Positions 1-7,072 of a stretch of DNA of 11,564 bases are shown here, piece by piece. The stretch is from Planctomycetota bacterium (lineage in GTDB: Bacteria; Planctomycetota; Phycisphaerae; WQYP01), in contig JAJZGH010000153.1 in assembly GCA_021798635.1 (NCBI GenBank), positions 1-11,564 of the forward strand, read 5' to 3'. How positions within the stretch are numbered: the stretch's first letter is position 1; each line of letters opens with the position of its first letter. The translations under genes were made by a program, and so were the position numbers. The notes beneath the pieces are model-generated. The model had not been told where the DNA came from and searched no databases. It saw only the letters and a list, made by a program, of their open reading frames with translations.

Positions 1-1516
1 GCTGTTCATCAGCCACAATGCCGATCGTTTCAGTGATGGGCCGTGCTGGTGGTACAACTTTACGCTCCGGGCGGAAGCCGCGCGGGGATATCCCGATCGC
101 GACGACCTTTGGACACCCGGTGCCTTGGAATTTACGCTCACGTCCGGCCGATGCGTCGGCTTGATCTGCTCCACCCGTCCCGTGGCTTTTTCTGAACAGG
201 ACGCCATCTTCGCCCATTCCGCCCAGCGTACAGAGTCCTTGATTATCAAGATCAACGACACGTCAGAACCGGCGAAACTGGCACAAAAATTATCAGTCGC
301 GGCGGATCAATTTGTGGTCAGTCGCGTGGGAGAGAAAAACGCCTCGGGGAAAATGTCGGTCATCGCCGGGTATCCCTGGTTTGAAGACTGGGGACGCGAT
401 ACGTTCATCAGTTTGCCGGGCTTGTCTTTAGTCACGGGTCGCTTTGATGTGGCCAAAAGCATTCTGGTGACTTTTGCCGATCATATCCGCGATGGACTGG
501 TGCCTAACCGTTTTCCGGACGAATCGGATCATGCGGATTACAACACGGTCGACGCATCGCTGTGGTTTATTCACGCTGCCTACCAATATTGGCGGTATTC
601 CGGCGATCATGGGCTGCTGCGCGATTACCTTTATGCGCCGCTGAATCAAATTATTGATTGCTATCGCGCCGGAACACGCTACGGCATCCGGATGGATTCC
701 GACGGCCTGATCAGGGCGGGCGAACCGGGTGTGCAGCTCACCTGGATGGACGCTAAAATCGGCAATGATGTGGTGACGCCGCGTTACGGAAAACCTGTTG
801 AAATTAATGCCTTGTGGTTTAACGCTCTGAAAATTATGGAAACCGTCGCGCACTTAGCGGTTCATTCCGCACGCGCCAATGAACTTGCGGCACTGGCGGT
901 GAAAGTGAAGGCGGCGTTTGGGGCGCGGTTCTGGAACCCGGCAACGGGCTGTCTTTTTGATGTTATCGCCGATGATGGTTATGGGGATGCCTCGATCCGT
1001 CCCAATCAGATTATCAGTTTAGGATTACCGTTTGGTATGCTCGATGACAGCAAGTCTCGATGTATCCTTAACGTGGTGCAGCAAAAACTATTGACCCCCA
1101 TGGGCCTGCGTACGCTGGCTCCGGGCAGTCCGGGGTATCAGGGGCGATACATTGGTGATCAGAACTCCCGTGATCATGCCTATCATCAGGGCACGGTCTG
1201 GCCCTGGCTTATGGGGCCATTTGTCAGCGGCTATATAAAGACTCTGGGCAGTACATCGCAAACTCGTGCGGCGGCATGGGGATTTCTCAAGCCATTTGTC
1301 GCCCACCTCACACAGGCGGGTTTGGGCAGCATCAGCGAAATTGCCGATGGTGATTCGCCGCATACCCCGCGGGGATGTTTCGCCCAAGCCTGGTCGGTGG
1401 CGGAAGTCCTGCGGCCCTTATGGGAAGACGTGCTGCAAAAAGCTCCTCCCTGGCCGCATGAAGCGCCCGCAACGGACAAACCCGCCGTGGTATCGTTGGC
1501 GGGCGCGGGAAATTAA
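1..1516 (+). CDS. Glycogen debranching enzyme, 5'-truncated by window edge
   Basis: Amylo-alpha-1,6-glucosidase of the archaeal/bacterial debranching type (GDE family, GH133-like), which removes alpha-1,6 branch points during glycogen breakdown. The reading frame is open from the first full codon at position 2. The upstream residues (WWYNFTLRAEAARGYPDRDD, then LWTPG) match the end of the family's N-terminal domain, so the TTG at 125 is internal and the true start lies outside the window. The C-terminal catalytic (alpha/alpha)6-barrel domain shows the family signatures GYPWFEDWGRD (about 365-400), DQNSRDHAYHQGTVWPW (about 1160-1210) and SEIADGDSPHTPRGC (about 1330-1380). The Asp in DWGRD and the Glu in SEIADGD are plausible catalytic acids, by inference from conservation. 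The gene ends with TAA at 1514-1516, 8 bp from the convergent regulator gene. No terminator is visible between them. Confidence 0.93.
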   Translation, partial: LFISHNADRFSDGPCWWYNFTLRAEAARGYPDRDDLWTPGALEFTLTSGRCVGLICSTRPVAFSEQDAIFAHSAQRTESLIIKINDTSEPAKLAQKLSVAADQFVVSRVGEKNASGKMSVIAGYPWFEDWGRDTFISLPGLSLVTGRFDVAKSILVTFADHIRDGLVPNRFPDESDHADYNTVDASLWFIHAAYQYWRYSGDHGLLRDYLYAPLNQIIDCYRAGTRYGIRMDSDGLIRAGEPGVQLTWMDAKIGNDVVTPRYGKPVEINALWFNALKIMETVAHLAVHSARANELAALAVKVKAAFGARFWNPATGCLFDVIADDGYGDASIRPNQIISLGLPFGMLDDSKSRCILNVVQQKLLTPMGLRTLAPGSPGYQGRYIGDQNSRDHAYHQGTVWPWLMGPFVSGYIKTLGSTSQTRAAAWGFLKPFVAHLTQAGLGSISEIADGDSPHTPRGCFAQAWSVAEVLRPLWEDVLQKAPPWPHEAPATDKPAVVSLAGAGN

Positions 1517-1524
1517 AAGTGTTT

Positions 1525-2877
1525 TCAGTTTAAGCCGTAACGCGCCATTTTCCGGTACAGCGTTCGTACACTGATACGCAAAGCGTCGGCGGCGGCGGCG
1601 CGATCAAAATTGTGCCGGCGAAGCGCCTGCTCGATGGCGTCACGCTCAGCGCGGTCCAAATCCAGGCCGGCGTTGCCGCTCTGGGCATCGGGATAGCGGA
1701 TATAATTCGGCAAATCCGCTTCGGTAAGGACAGGCTTCTGTTGCAAAACCAACATGCTTTCCAGGGCGTTACGCAGCTCGCGCACGTTGCCGGGCCACCG
1801 GTAGCGCTGCATGGCAGCGATCATGGCTGGCTCGATAGCAGGTTCCGGCAGATGGTGTTCGCGCGCCAGATGCGCTACCAGCGACGCAGTGAGCAGGGCG
1901 ATATCTTCCGGGCGCTGTCTTAATGGAGGTAATTCAAGGCGTACCACGTTGAGGCGATAAAACAAATCGGTCCGAAATCGCTTTTCCTCCACCGCTTTTG
2001 CCAAATTGGTATTGGTGGCCGCCAGCACGCGCACATCCACCGCTTTTTCCCGCGTAGAGCCTACGGGCAGGACCTTGCCGGATTCCAGAGCGCGCAGAAG
2101 TTTGCTCTGCACCGAGGGCTCAAGTTCGCCCACCTCATCAATAAATAGCGTCCCGCCGGCGGCCGCTTCAAAATAGCCGGCCGTTCTGGCATCGGCTCCC
2201 GTAAATGCTCCGCGCTCATGTCCGAAGAGTTCACTTTCCACCAGGTTCGCCGGGACCGCGGCGCAGTTGAAGGCCACAAACGCGTGGTCTTTGCGCGGGC
2301 TTAATTGATGTATCGCCCGCACGACCAGTTCCTTCCCCGTGCCGCTTTCCCCTTCCACCAGCACCGTACTTTTAAAGGGCGCTACGCGACGGATGCTCTG
2401 CGCAATATCCAGCATCGCCGGAGAGCGGCCAATGAGCGTTTCTATTTCCGTTTCGCTGGTGGCACCGGCAATCGCATTTAGATCCTTGCTTAACCGCCCA
2501 TGTTCCAAGGCCCGCTCCACCACATCCAGCAGGTCCGGCGGAGCAAACGGCTTGGTAAGGTAATCAAAAGCTCCAAGTTTCATAGCCCGAACAGCGCTGG
2601 GCACGGTGGCATTGCCTGTAATGATAACCGTCGGCATGGCTGGTACCATCCGATGCACTTCATCCAGCAGAGCCAGGCCGTCCATCTGCGGCATCCACAA
2701 ATCAGATATTAACAAGTGGATATCTGTGCTTAACATCAGCAGCGCCTCGCGGCCGGTGCGCGCGGTCAACACGTCGTAACCGGCGTGCGTAAGCACCATG
2801 GCCAAAGCGTCCAGAACGCTCTGATCATCTTCCGCCAGCAATATCCGGCCGCGTCGGCGAGGAGGGTTTTCCATCAT
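1525..2877 (-). CDS. Sigma-54-dependent response regulator, NtrC/AtoC family
   Basis: A 450-residue transcription activator that, when phosphorylated, remodels sigma-54 RNA polymerase using ATP. The receiver domain (about 11-125) has the acidic pair Asp17-Asp18, phospho-acceptor Asp59 (SDLWMPQMDG), switch Thr87 and Lys109. The AAA+ domain (about 148-375) has Walker A GESGTGKE (176-183), the sigma-54 contact loop GAFTGA (223-228), Walker B GGTLFIDEVGEL (241-252) and an arginine-finger region RFRTDLFYRLN (300-310). The last 45 residues form a Fis-type helix-turn-helix. All key residues are present, so it should be active. It follows the histidine kinase with a 1-base gap; a purine-rich AAAGGGA lies about 8 bases before the ATG, inside the kinase gene, suggesting translational coupling. 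Tandem ATGs open the gene. No convincing sigma-54 promoter (GG-N10-GC) was found in the window, so its targets are unknown. Confidence 0.95.
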   Translation of the reverse strand: MMENPPRRRGRILLAEDDQSVLDALAMVLTHAGYDVLTARTGREALLMLSTDIHLLISDLWMPQMDGLALLDEVHRMVPAMPTVIITGNATVPSAVRAMKLGAFDYLTKPFAPPDLLDVVERALEHGRLSKDLNAIAGATSETEIETLIGRSPAMLDIAQSIRRVAPFKSTVLVEGESGTGKELVVRAIHQLSPRKDHAFVAFNCAAVPANLVESELFGHERGAFTGADARTAGYFEAAAGGTLFIDEVGELEPSVQSKLLRALESGKVLPVGSTREKAVDVRVLAATNTNLAKAVEEKRFRTDLFYRLNVVRLELPPLRQRPEDIALLTASLVAHLAREHHLPEPAIEPAMIAAMQRYRWPGNVRELRNALESMLVLQQKPVLTEADLPNYIRYPDAQSGNAGLDLDRAERDAIEQALRRHNFDRAAAADALRISVRTLYRKMARYGLN

Positions 2878-2878
2878 T

Positions 2879-4357
2879 CTACGATCCCTTTTCTGACGGC
2901 TCGGATTGTACCACCGGCGGGCTGAGCGTGGAGCGTAAAGCCGTCATATCATTAACATCGCCTTCCGTGCGTCGCGCCGGAAGGGGGGTGGGAAGCGCAC
3001 GGGGCAGCACAATGCGAAAAGTTGTTCCGCGTTGCGGTTCGCTTTCAAAAAATACCCCGCCGCCGGCCCCCGTGACCACGCGCCGCACCAGTGTCAGCCC
3101 CAGCCCGCTGCCGCGTGGTTTGGTTGTGAAAAACGGATCGAATAATCGCTGCTGCACGTCCGGTGCCATCCCCGTGCCGCTGTCGCGCACCAGAAGGATG
3201 GCATTTTCCGGTTCGGCGACCGTTGATACCACAAGCGATCCCGCCCGTGGCATGGCCTCCTGGGCGTTGGTGCACAAATTCAAGAGCACTTGGCGCAATT
3301 CATCCGAACTAATCGACACATGGGGATCAGCCGCATCCAGGTGTGTAATAACCCGGATATCGTGGCTGGCCAGAGCGGGACGGAGAAAATCCAGCGCTTC
3401 CGCCACCACAGAATTTAAAGAGCTTGTGCGCGCATCGCCGACAATTTGCGTACGCGTAAGAAAATCATCCAGCATTAAATCCAGTCGGCGCACTTCGCGT
3501 TCGCAGGAATGCAGAAGTTCGGCGTGGCGCGCCGGATCATAACTTGCGCCATCCAATAAACCTTGCATGAAATGAAGATTAAATCGCAGGGCGGTCAACG
3601 GCGAGCGCACTTCATGCGCCAGGACGGATGCCAGCATGCCACGTTCGCTTAGCAAGCTCGTGCGTGCCAGGAGGGTTCTGGCGTAATGGGCGCGGCTTTT
3701 ATCCAAACGCTGTTTGATCCCTATTGCTGAAATTCCCAATATCAGGCCCGTCAGGGCTGCCCCCACCGCAAGAATCTGGATGACAGGATACATTTTAGAA
3801 AAGAAGCCGGCCTGAAAGTCAGCCGCCGCATAACCGACACTGAGAATTGCCCGCGCGCCGGGCCAGTTCAGAGAAATTTCTGTATCTGCATACCTGCGGC
3901 GGTCAGTCCTCCAGGGTGCCCCACGGATTGTTCGTACTGTCAGACCGTGCCGGGCGGGAGTGGGCCAACGTGTGGGATCGAGCGTGTGGCCGAGATAAGA
4001 GGTCTTAAGCGACCAGGCACCGCGATGCCGGGCGGCGAGAAACACGACGGTTCCATCGCTTTTCCATATTAGTATGTACGCCACTTTTTTATAGGAACTG
4101 CGGTGCTCAAGTATCAGGGGAAGTGTCTGTTTGGCCCAAATCGTATAACCGCTGAAGGGATTTTTGGACGGGGCAGGTCGCGAAAGCAGAGATTGCGCAA
4201 GCAGGTCGGATCGCAATGCGGTCTTCGCAATCTCGCCATTTTTCCATCCCGTGTAAAGCAGCGTCGCCGCCATAGCGAAGCACACAAGCGTCCATAGCAG
4301 CGCAAGCAAGGTGCTGCTGATCCAAAGGCGAACCCGTGATGAAATGGTTTTTACCAT
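2879..4357 (-). CDS. Membrane sensor histidine kinase (NtrB/ZraS-like), partner of adjacent regulator
   Basis: A 492-residue two-component sensor. One membrane helix spans about 11-37 and another about 190-213, enclosing a probable periplasmic sensor region of about 150 residues of no recognised family. The HisKA dimerisation helix has phospho-acceptor His248 in LAHEVRSPLTALR. The ATPase domain shows an N box (about 353-366, LRQVLLNLCTNAQEA), G1 DSGTGM (392-397), an F-box region LFDPFFTTK and G2 GSGLGL (416-421). It presumably phosphorylates Asp59 of the regulator encoded one base downstream; the pair is typical of AtoSC/ZraSR/NtrBC-type systems. The start is well fixed: reading backwards in frame, a TAA occurs five codons before this ATG with no start codon between. 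No Shine-Dalgarno sequence lies close to the ATG; instead a small inverted repeat sits there. The about 50-residue tail after the ATPase core is not recognised. Confidence 0.93.
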   Translation of the reverse strand: MVKTISSRVRLWISSTLLALLWTLVCFAMAATLLYTGWKNGEIAKTALRSDLLAQSLLSRPAPSKNPFSGYTIWAKQTLPLILEHRSSYKKVAYILIWKSDGTVVFLAARHRGAWSLKTSYLGHTLDPTRWPTPARHGLTVRTIRGAPWRTDRRRYADTEISLNWPGARAILSVGYAAADFQAGFFSKMYPVIQILAVGAALTGLILGISAIGIKQRLDKSRAHYARTLLARTSLLSERGMLASVLAHEVRSPLTALRFNLHFMQGLLDGASYDPARHAELLHSCEREVRRLDLMLDDFLTRTQIVGDARTSSLNSVVAEALDFLRPALASHDIRVITHLDAADPHVSISSDELRQVLLNLCTNAQEAMPRAGSLVVSTVAEPENAILLVRDSGTGMAPDVQQRLFDPFFTTKPRGSGLGLTLVRRVVTGAGGGVFFESEPQRGTTFRIVLPRALPTPLPARRTEGDVNDMTALRSTLSPPVVQSEPSEKGS

Positions 4358-4361
4358 ATCT

Positions 4362-4376
4362 GTAACAATACGTTAC
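4362..4376. repeat. Inverted repeat directly before the kinase start codon
   Basis: GTAAC-N5-GTTAC, perfect 5-bp arms, ends four bases before the kinase start codon where a ribosome binding site would be expected. It could be an operator half-site pair or a small RNA hairpin; at this length chance is also possible. Confidence 0.3.
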
Positions 4377-4569
4377 TTTCCCATGGGCGGAAAAGCGAAT
4401 CGTAGCGTGCAAATAAAAATTGAATTACTGAACGTCCTATAAAAATATTCTATATTCACAAAACGGCAATATTGTGGCATTTTGTGGGTTAACTACGTAG
4501 AATTGGTTCGCAAAAAGCCAAATATTAAGTTGAATCCGCCGCCATCGGATTTGCTGATGCAAAAAAGTA

Positions 4570-4598
4570 TTGCCATGAGGTGCCCGGGGTCTTATGAT
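4570..4598 (+). promoter_or_regulatory. Predicted sigma-70-type promoter of accD
   Basis: TTGCCA (4570-4575), a 17-bp spacer, then TATGAT (4593-4598): 4/6 matches to the -35 consensus and 5/6 to the -10 consensus at optimal spacing. Transcription would begin near 4605, downstream of the in-frame ATG at 4601, which supports the later accD start at 4715. Confidence 0.65.
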
Positions 4599-4714
4599 AG
4601 TTGGTTAATGAATACCACCAAGGCGGGGTACGTGGTTATCGGGCATTGTCGGCAGCGAACTACTGCAAGGATGGACAATGCGTGAACGGCAACGGATGGC
4701 AAAAGGAAAGCAAC

Positions 4715-5584
4715 ATGGCACAGATGACTATGGCGCAAGAAACATCAACACAAGTAGATACGTCGGTGAATTTCGCCCCCACTCGTAAGCACGCCAATGT
4801 GCCCGAGGGGCTATGGCTGGGGTGTCCGGGGTGCAGCCAGATGATTTATCGGAAGGAGATGGAAGAAAATTTGCACACCTGTCCGGGCTGTCAACATCAT
4901 TTCCGTGTGTCAGCCCGCCAGCGCCTGGCCATGTTGGCGGATAATGGCTCCTTTGAGGAAATGGATGGGCAATTAGCTCCGACAGATCAACTGGGTTTCT
5001 CCGCTAAAAAAGCGTATCGGCAGCAATTGGTTGAAGCCCAAAAGCTTACGGGCTCCAAAGACGGCGTGCTTACGGGGCGGGCGTTTGTTAAAGGCCGTCC
5101 CATTATTGTTGCGGCGATGGATTTTACATTTCTGGCCGGTTCCATGGGTGCGGTCGTAGGCGAAAAAATTACCCGCGCGGTGGAACGCGCCACCGCTGAA
5201 CATTTGCCCGTGGTTATCATATCCTGCTCGGGCGGCGCTCGGATGCAGGAAAGCACCATCAGTCTTATGCAAATGGCCAAAACATCGGCAGCCCTGGCCC
5301 GGCACCATCGCCACGGCGGCTTATTTGTCAGTGTTCTTGCAGACCCCACAACGGGCGGAGTTACTGCGAGCTTTGCGATGCTGGGCGACCTGATTTTTTC
5401 GGAACCCAAAGCCATGATCGGCTTTGCCGGCCCGCGCACCATCGCCAATACCATTCGCATGGAATTGCCGGAAGGATTTCAAAGAGCGGAGTTTCTCCTG
5501 GCCAAGGGGTTCATTGACCGCATCGTTCCGCGCAGCGAACTACGGTCTGCTATCGCCCGAAGTGTCGATTTTTTTGGTCGTTGA
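4715..5584 (+). CDS. accD: Acetyl-CoA carboxylase carboxyltransferase subunit beta
   Basis: Beta subunit of the acetyl-CoA carboxylase carboxyltransferase, which with AccA moves the carboxyl group from biotin-AccB to acetyl-CoA, giving malonyl-CoA for fatty acid synthesis in the cytoplasm. The protein is 289 residues, normal for AccD. The N-terminal zinc ribbon has Cys37, Cys40, Cys56 and Cys59. The crotonase-like fold follows, with FLAGSMGAVVGEK (139-151), SGGARMQE (172-179), ADPTTGGVTASFAMLGD (209-225) and the family end motif GFAGPRTIANTIRMELPEGF (236-255). The start at 4715 is chosen because AAGGAAAG lies just upstream and the predicted promoter would initiate after the earlier in-frame ATG at 4601, whose extra 38 residues look non-native. 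It stands alone, without accA or folC next to it. Confidence 0.96.
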   Translation: MAQMTMAQETSTQVDTSVNFAPTRKHANVPEGLWLGCPGCSQMIYRKEMEENLHTCPGCQHHFRVSARQRLAMLADNGSFEEMDGQLAPTDQLGFSAKKAYRQQLVEAQKLTGSKDGVLTGRAFVKGRPIIVAAMDFTFLAGSMGAVVGEKITRAVERATAEHLPVVIISCSGGARMQESTISLMQMAKTSAALARHHRHGGLFVSVLADPTTGGVTASFAMLGDLIFSEPKAMIGFAGPRTIANTIRMELPEGFQRAEFLLAKGFIDRIVPRSELRSAIARSVDFFGR

Positions 5585-5606
5585 ACGAATTTGACTTTTA
5601 TTTAAG

Positions 5607-5686
5607 TTTCCCCGGGCAACGAGGGGCGGCCGGCATGGCGATCAGCGGCTTTGAGAGTGCGTAAGCCGCTTGGTTCAACGGGGAAA
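5607..5686. repeat. Nested inverted repeats, possible structured RNA
   Basis: Outer arms TTTCCCC (5607-5613) and GGGGAAA (5680-5686) enclose a perfect 8-bp hairpin AGCGGCTT (5644-5651) / AAGCCGCT (5663-5670) with an 11-nt loop. The interior left part is G+C-rich. There is no T-tract after it, so it is not a simple terminator. The layout of a closing helix with an internal hairpin is that of a structured RNA or a dispersed repeat; no known riboswitch signature was recognised. Confidence 0.4.
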
Positions 5687-5732
5687 TGAAGGTTAGAGTC
5701 AATGTTTTTCGGATTTGCCGAGGCTCTGGGGA

Positions 5733-5776
5733 GGAAAAAAATAATGTCGGAAAGCATCGGATTATTCTTTTTTTCC
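5733..5776. terminator. Probable terminator downstream of accD
   Basis: GG-A7-TAAT (5733-5745) is mirrored by ATTATT-C-T7-CC (5761-5776) around a 15-nt centre. The A-tract on one side and the T-tract on the other resemble a Rho-independent, possibly bidirectional, terminator, although the stem core is A/T-rich and would be weak. Confidence 0.45.
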
Positions 5777-5804
5777 TTGACAGGTTGCCGCCGGCTATTA
5801 AACT
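5777..5804 (+). promoter_or_regulatory. Predicted promoter of the coiled-coil protein gene
   Basis: Perfect -35 TTGACA (5777-5782), 16-bp spacer, -10-like TAAACT (5799-5804, 4/6). It starts right after the terminator-like T-tract and would give a leader of about 90 nt to the TTG start at 5902. Confidence 0.5.
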
Positions 5805-5901
5805 TCATGAATTGCGGCGGGAGATAGACCGAGTAAAGTCTTTGCGTTGGTATGAAGTTGACGTGGTCTGATTTGGTTTTGTTTACCCACAGGAGGCCCT
5901 C

Positions 5902-6774
5902 TTGAATACACTGACAAAAACGTTTGTGCTCTTGCAACTTGTGCTGGCACTGGTCCTGTCCGTTCTGGTCATTCTGTTTGCTGATAAGCAGCAGAATTAT
6001 CGCAGTCAGGTGGCGACATCGCAGAAAGCTCAGATTGTGGCTCAGGCGATGACCAGTCAACTGCAGCAGGCGAATACCAATCTTCAGACGCAGTTGACTG
6101 CAGCGCTTCAGGCGGGGGCGGAAAAGGCCGGCCGTTTGAACAACACCATTCTGAATGTGCAGTCCAAGCTCGCCGATGATCAGACCACCATCGCGCAGTT
6201 GCGTGTGGCCAAAAGCCAATTGCAGACCAGCATCACAGATTTGACCAGCACGGTGAGCTCTTTGAACAAGCAGGTGGCCGGAGAGAATGCCATTCTTAAC
6301 ACTATGCGTCCAAAACTCCTGACGTATGTGAATCAGAATGCCGAACTTGGTCGCCGTATTACGGAACTGACCAATGAACGTAATGTCGCCCGGCAAACCA
6401 TTCAGGTTCTCCAGGAAAGCGTGGCATCGCTGCATCGGCAGATGTCCAAGATGGAAGTCGCCGCCAAGACCTCCAGCCCGACCTCCCACACGTTGTCTGC
6501 CGCAGTGGCCGGAGTTCCAACTTCGGTACAAGTAAATGGCACGGTGATGAAAGTTGCCAGCTACAACGGTCATACCTATGTCAGCGCCTCGCTGGGCACA
6601 CGTGACGGGGTGGCCAAAGGGACACGCCTGACAATTTATTCTAATGGCCGTTATATCGGTGACGTGGTTGTGCAAAAGGCTGACGCCACGGAATCTGTGG
6701 GTGTGGTCTCGCTGCAAGCTCCCGGAACCACAATTGCCCCGCACGAAATGGTCATGAGCGGACCGGGGATCTAA
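5902..6774 (+). CDS. Membrane-anchored coiled-coil protein with C-terminal beta domain
   Basis: A 290-residue protein not assigned to a named family. One hydrophobic helix at about 7-27 anchors it. A long Gln/Ala/Leu-rich region of about 30-187 with heptad-like spacing predicts a coiled coil, followed by a Ser/Thr/Ala/Pro-rich linker (about 188-207). The C-terminal domain (about 208-288; NGTVMKVASYNGHTYVSASL, then GTRDGVAKGTRLTIYSNG) has the alternating pattern of small beta domains such as the FlgT C-terminal domain; this likeness is from memory of the family, not a search. Topology suggests a short cytoplasmic N-terminus with the rest outside the inner membrane. The TTG start is chosen because a perfect AGGAGG lies 5 bases upstream and the membrane helix begins right after. 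Its plan resembles MreC, and mreB lies downstream, which hints at a cell-envelope role. It has its own predicted promoter and terminator. Confidence 0.85.
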   Translation: MNTLTKTFVLLQLVLALVLSVLVILFADKQQNYRSQVATSQKAQIVAQAMTSQLQQANTNLQTQLTAALQAGAEKAGRLNNTILNVQSKLADDQTTIAQLRVAKSQLQTSITDLTSTVSSLNKQVAGENAILNTMRPKLLTYVNQNAELGRRITELTNERNVARQTIQVLQESVASLHRQMSKMEVAAKTSSPTSHTLSAAVAGVPTSVQVNGTVMKVASYNGHTYVSASLGTRDGVAKGTRLTIYSNGRYIGDVVVQKADATESVGVVSLQAPGTTIAPHEMVMSGPGI

Positions 6775-6790
6775 GCGCCGCAGATAAATG

Positions 6791-6819
6791 ACCAACGTCA
6801 GTTTAGACGTTTGGTTTTT
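6791..6819 (+). terminator. Rho-independent terminator after the coiled-coil gene
   Basis: ACCAACGTC (6791-6799), 6-nt loop, GACGTTTGGT (6806-6815; one bulged T), then a run of T to 6819. Located 16 bp after the stop codon. The T-tract is short, so efficiency is uncertain. Confidence 0.6.
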
Positions 6820-6821
6820 GT

Positions 6822-6847
6822 CCGCAGACTCCTGATAAAGACTGCGG
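6822..6847. repeat. Short inverted repeat upstream of the microprotein gene
   Basis: CCGCAG (6822-6827) and CTGCGG (6842-6847) form a perfect 6-bp stem with a 14-nt loop, just after the terminator. A weaker GCTTC/GAAGC pair follows at 6863-6886. Either could be leader structure; neither has a known identity. Confidence 0.25.
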
Positions 6848-6928
6848 TTACCACGGGCAGGTGCTTCCTTCAGATAAGCGTGAAGCCAGGCCCTTGAAAG
6901 TTGATTTTATGATTTGCCGGGAGTTGTC

Positions 6929-7072
6929 ATGTCACGCATAAACCCGCCAGCCCGAATAACGGTACGGCCTCAGCCAAATATTTATTCCGCTCTGGCCATT
7001 ATTGCTTTTCTTGCAACCTTAGGTTCCCTGATTTACATCGCCATTGAATATAAGACAATGATCGGCTTCTAA
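6929..7072 (+). CDS. Small single-pass membrane protein, 47 residues
   Basis: A short gene with sound translation signals: GGGAG at 6919-6923 lies 5 bases before the ATG and the frame ends with TAA. The protein has a basic, Pro-rich N-terminus (MSRINPPARITVRPQPN), a hydrophobic stretch YSALAIIAFLATLGSLIYIAI (about 19-39) that fits one membrane helix, and a short polar tail (EYKTMIGF). The positive N-terminus predicts an N-in topology. No family is recognised. It lies between the coiled-coil protein gene and mreB, in the same orientation, about 110 bp after the terminator of the former. A helper of an envelope complex is a reasonable guess from position only. Chance is possible at this length, but the ribosome binding site, basic-then-hydrophobic layout and clean stop together argue for a real gene. 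Confidence 0.62.
   Translation: MSRINPPARITVRPQPNIYSALAIIAFLATLGSLIYIAIEYKTMIGF

Larger units (their letters stand above)
4358..4714. other. Divergent intergenic region between kinase and accD
   Basis: 357 bp without a supported gene. The part next to the kinase (about 4410-4470) is A+T-rich and probably holds the leftward promoter, but no clear -35/-10 pair was found on the minus strand. The rightward accD promoter is at 4570-4598, leaving a leader of about 110 nt. A short open frame at 4482-4685 shows no ribosome binding site or protein-like features and spans the promoter, so it was not called. Confidence 0.6.
5585..5901. other. Non-coding region between accD and the coiled-coil gene
   Basis: 317 bp with no supported gene. 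It holds, in order, a nested inverted repeat (5607-5686), a terminator-like A/T-flanked inverted repeat (5733-5776), a promoter with a perfect -35 (5777-5804) and an ideal AGGAGG (5891-5896). A 61-codon open frame at 5686-5871 crosses terminator and promoter and has no proper ribosome binding site, so it was not called. Confidence 0.6.

Noticed and set aside
278..296. TGGCAC-N5-TTATCA resembling a sigma-54 promoter
   Set aside because: It lies inside the debranching enzyme coding region and lacks the essential GC of the -12 element.
4460..4482. Minus-strand TGCCAC...TTGC resembling a sigma-54 promoter for the kinase
   Set aside because: The -24 GG is broken and the spacing is one base short.
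4482..4685. 67-codon open frame upstream of accD
   Set aside because: No ribosome binding site, no recognisable features, and it spans the predicted accD promoter.
5686..5871. 61-codon open frame between accD and the coiled-coil gene
   Set aside because: It runs through a terminator-like repeat and a promoter, lacks a properly spaced ribosome binding site and has no protein-like features.
5602..6795. 397-codon open frame on the minus strand opposite the coiled-coil gene
   Set aside because: It has His/Cys/Arg-rich shadow-like composition, no recognisable domain and no sensible start. The plus-strand gene has ideal translation signals and coherent protein architecture.
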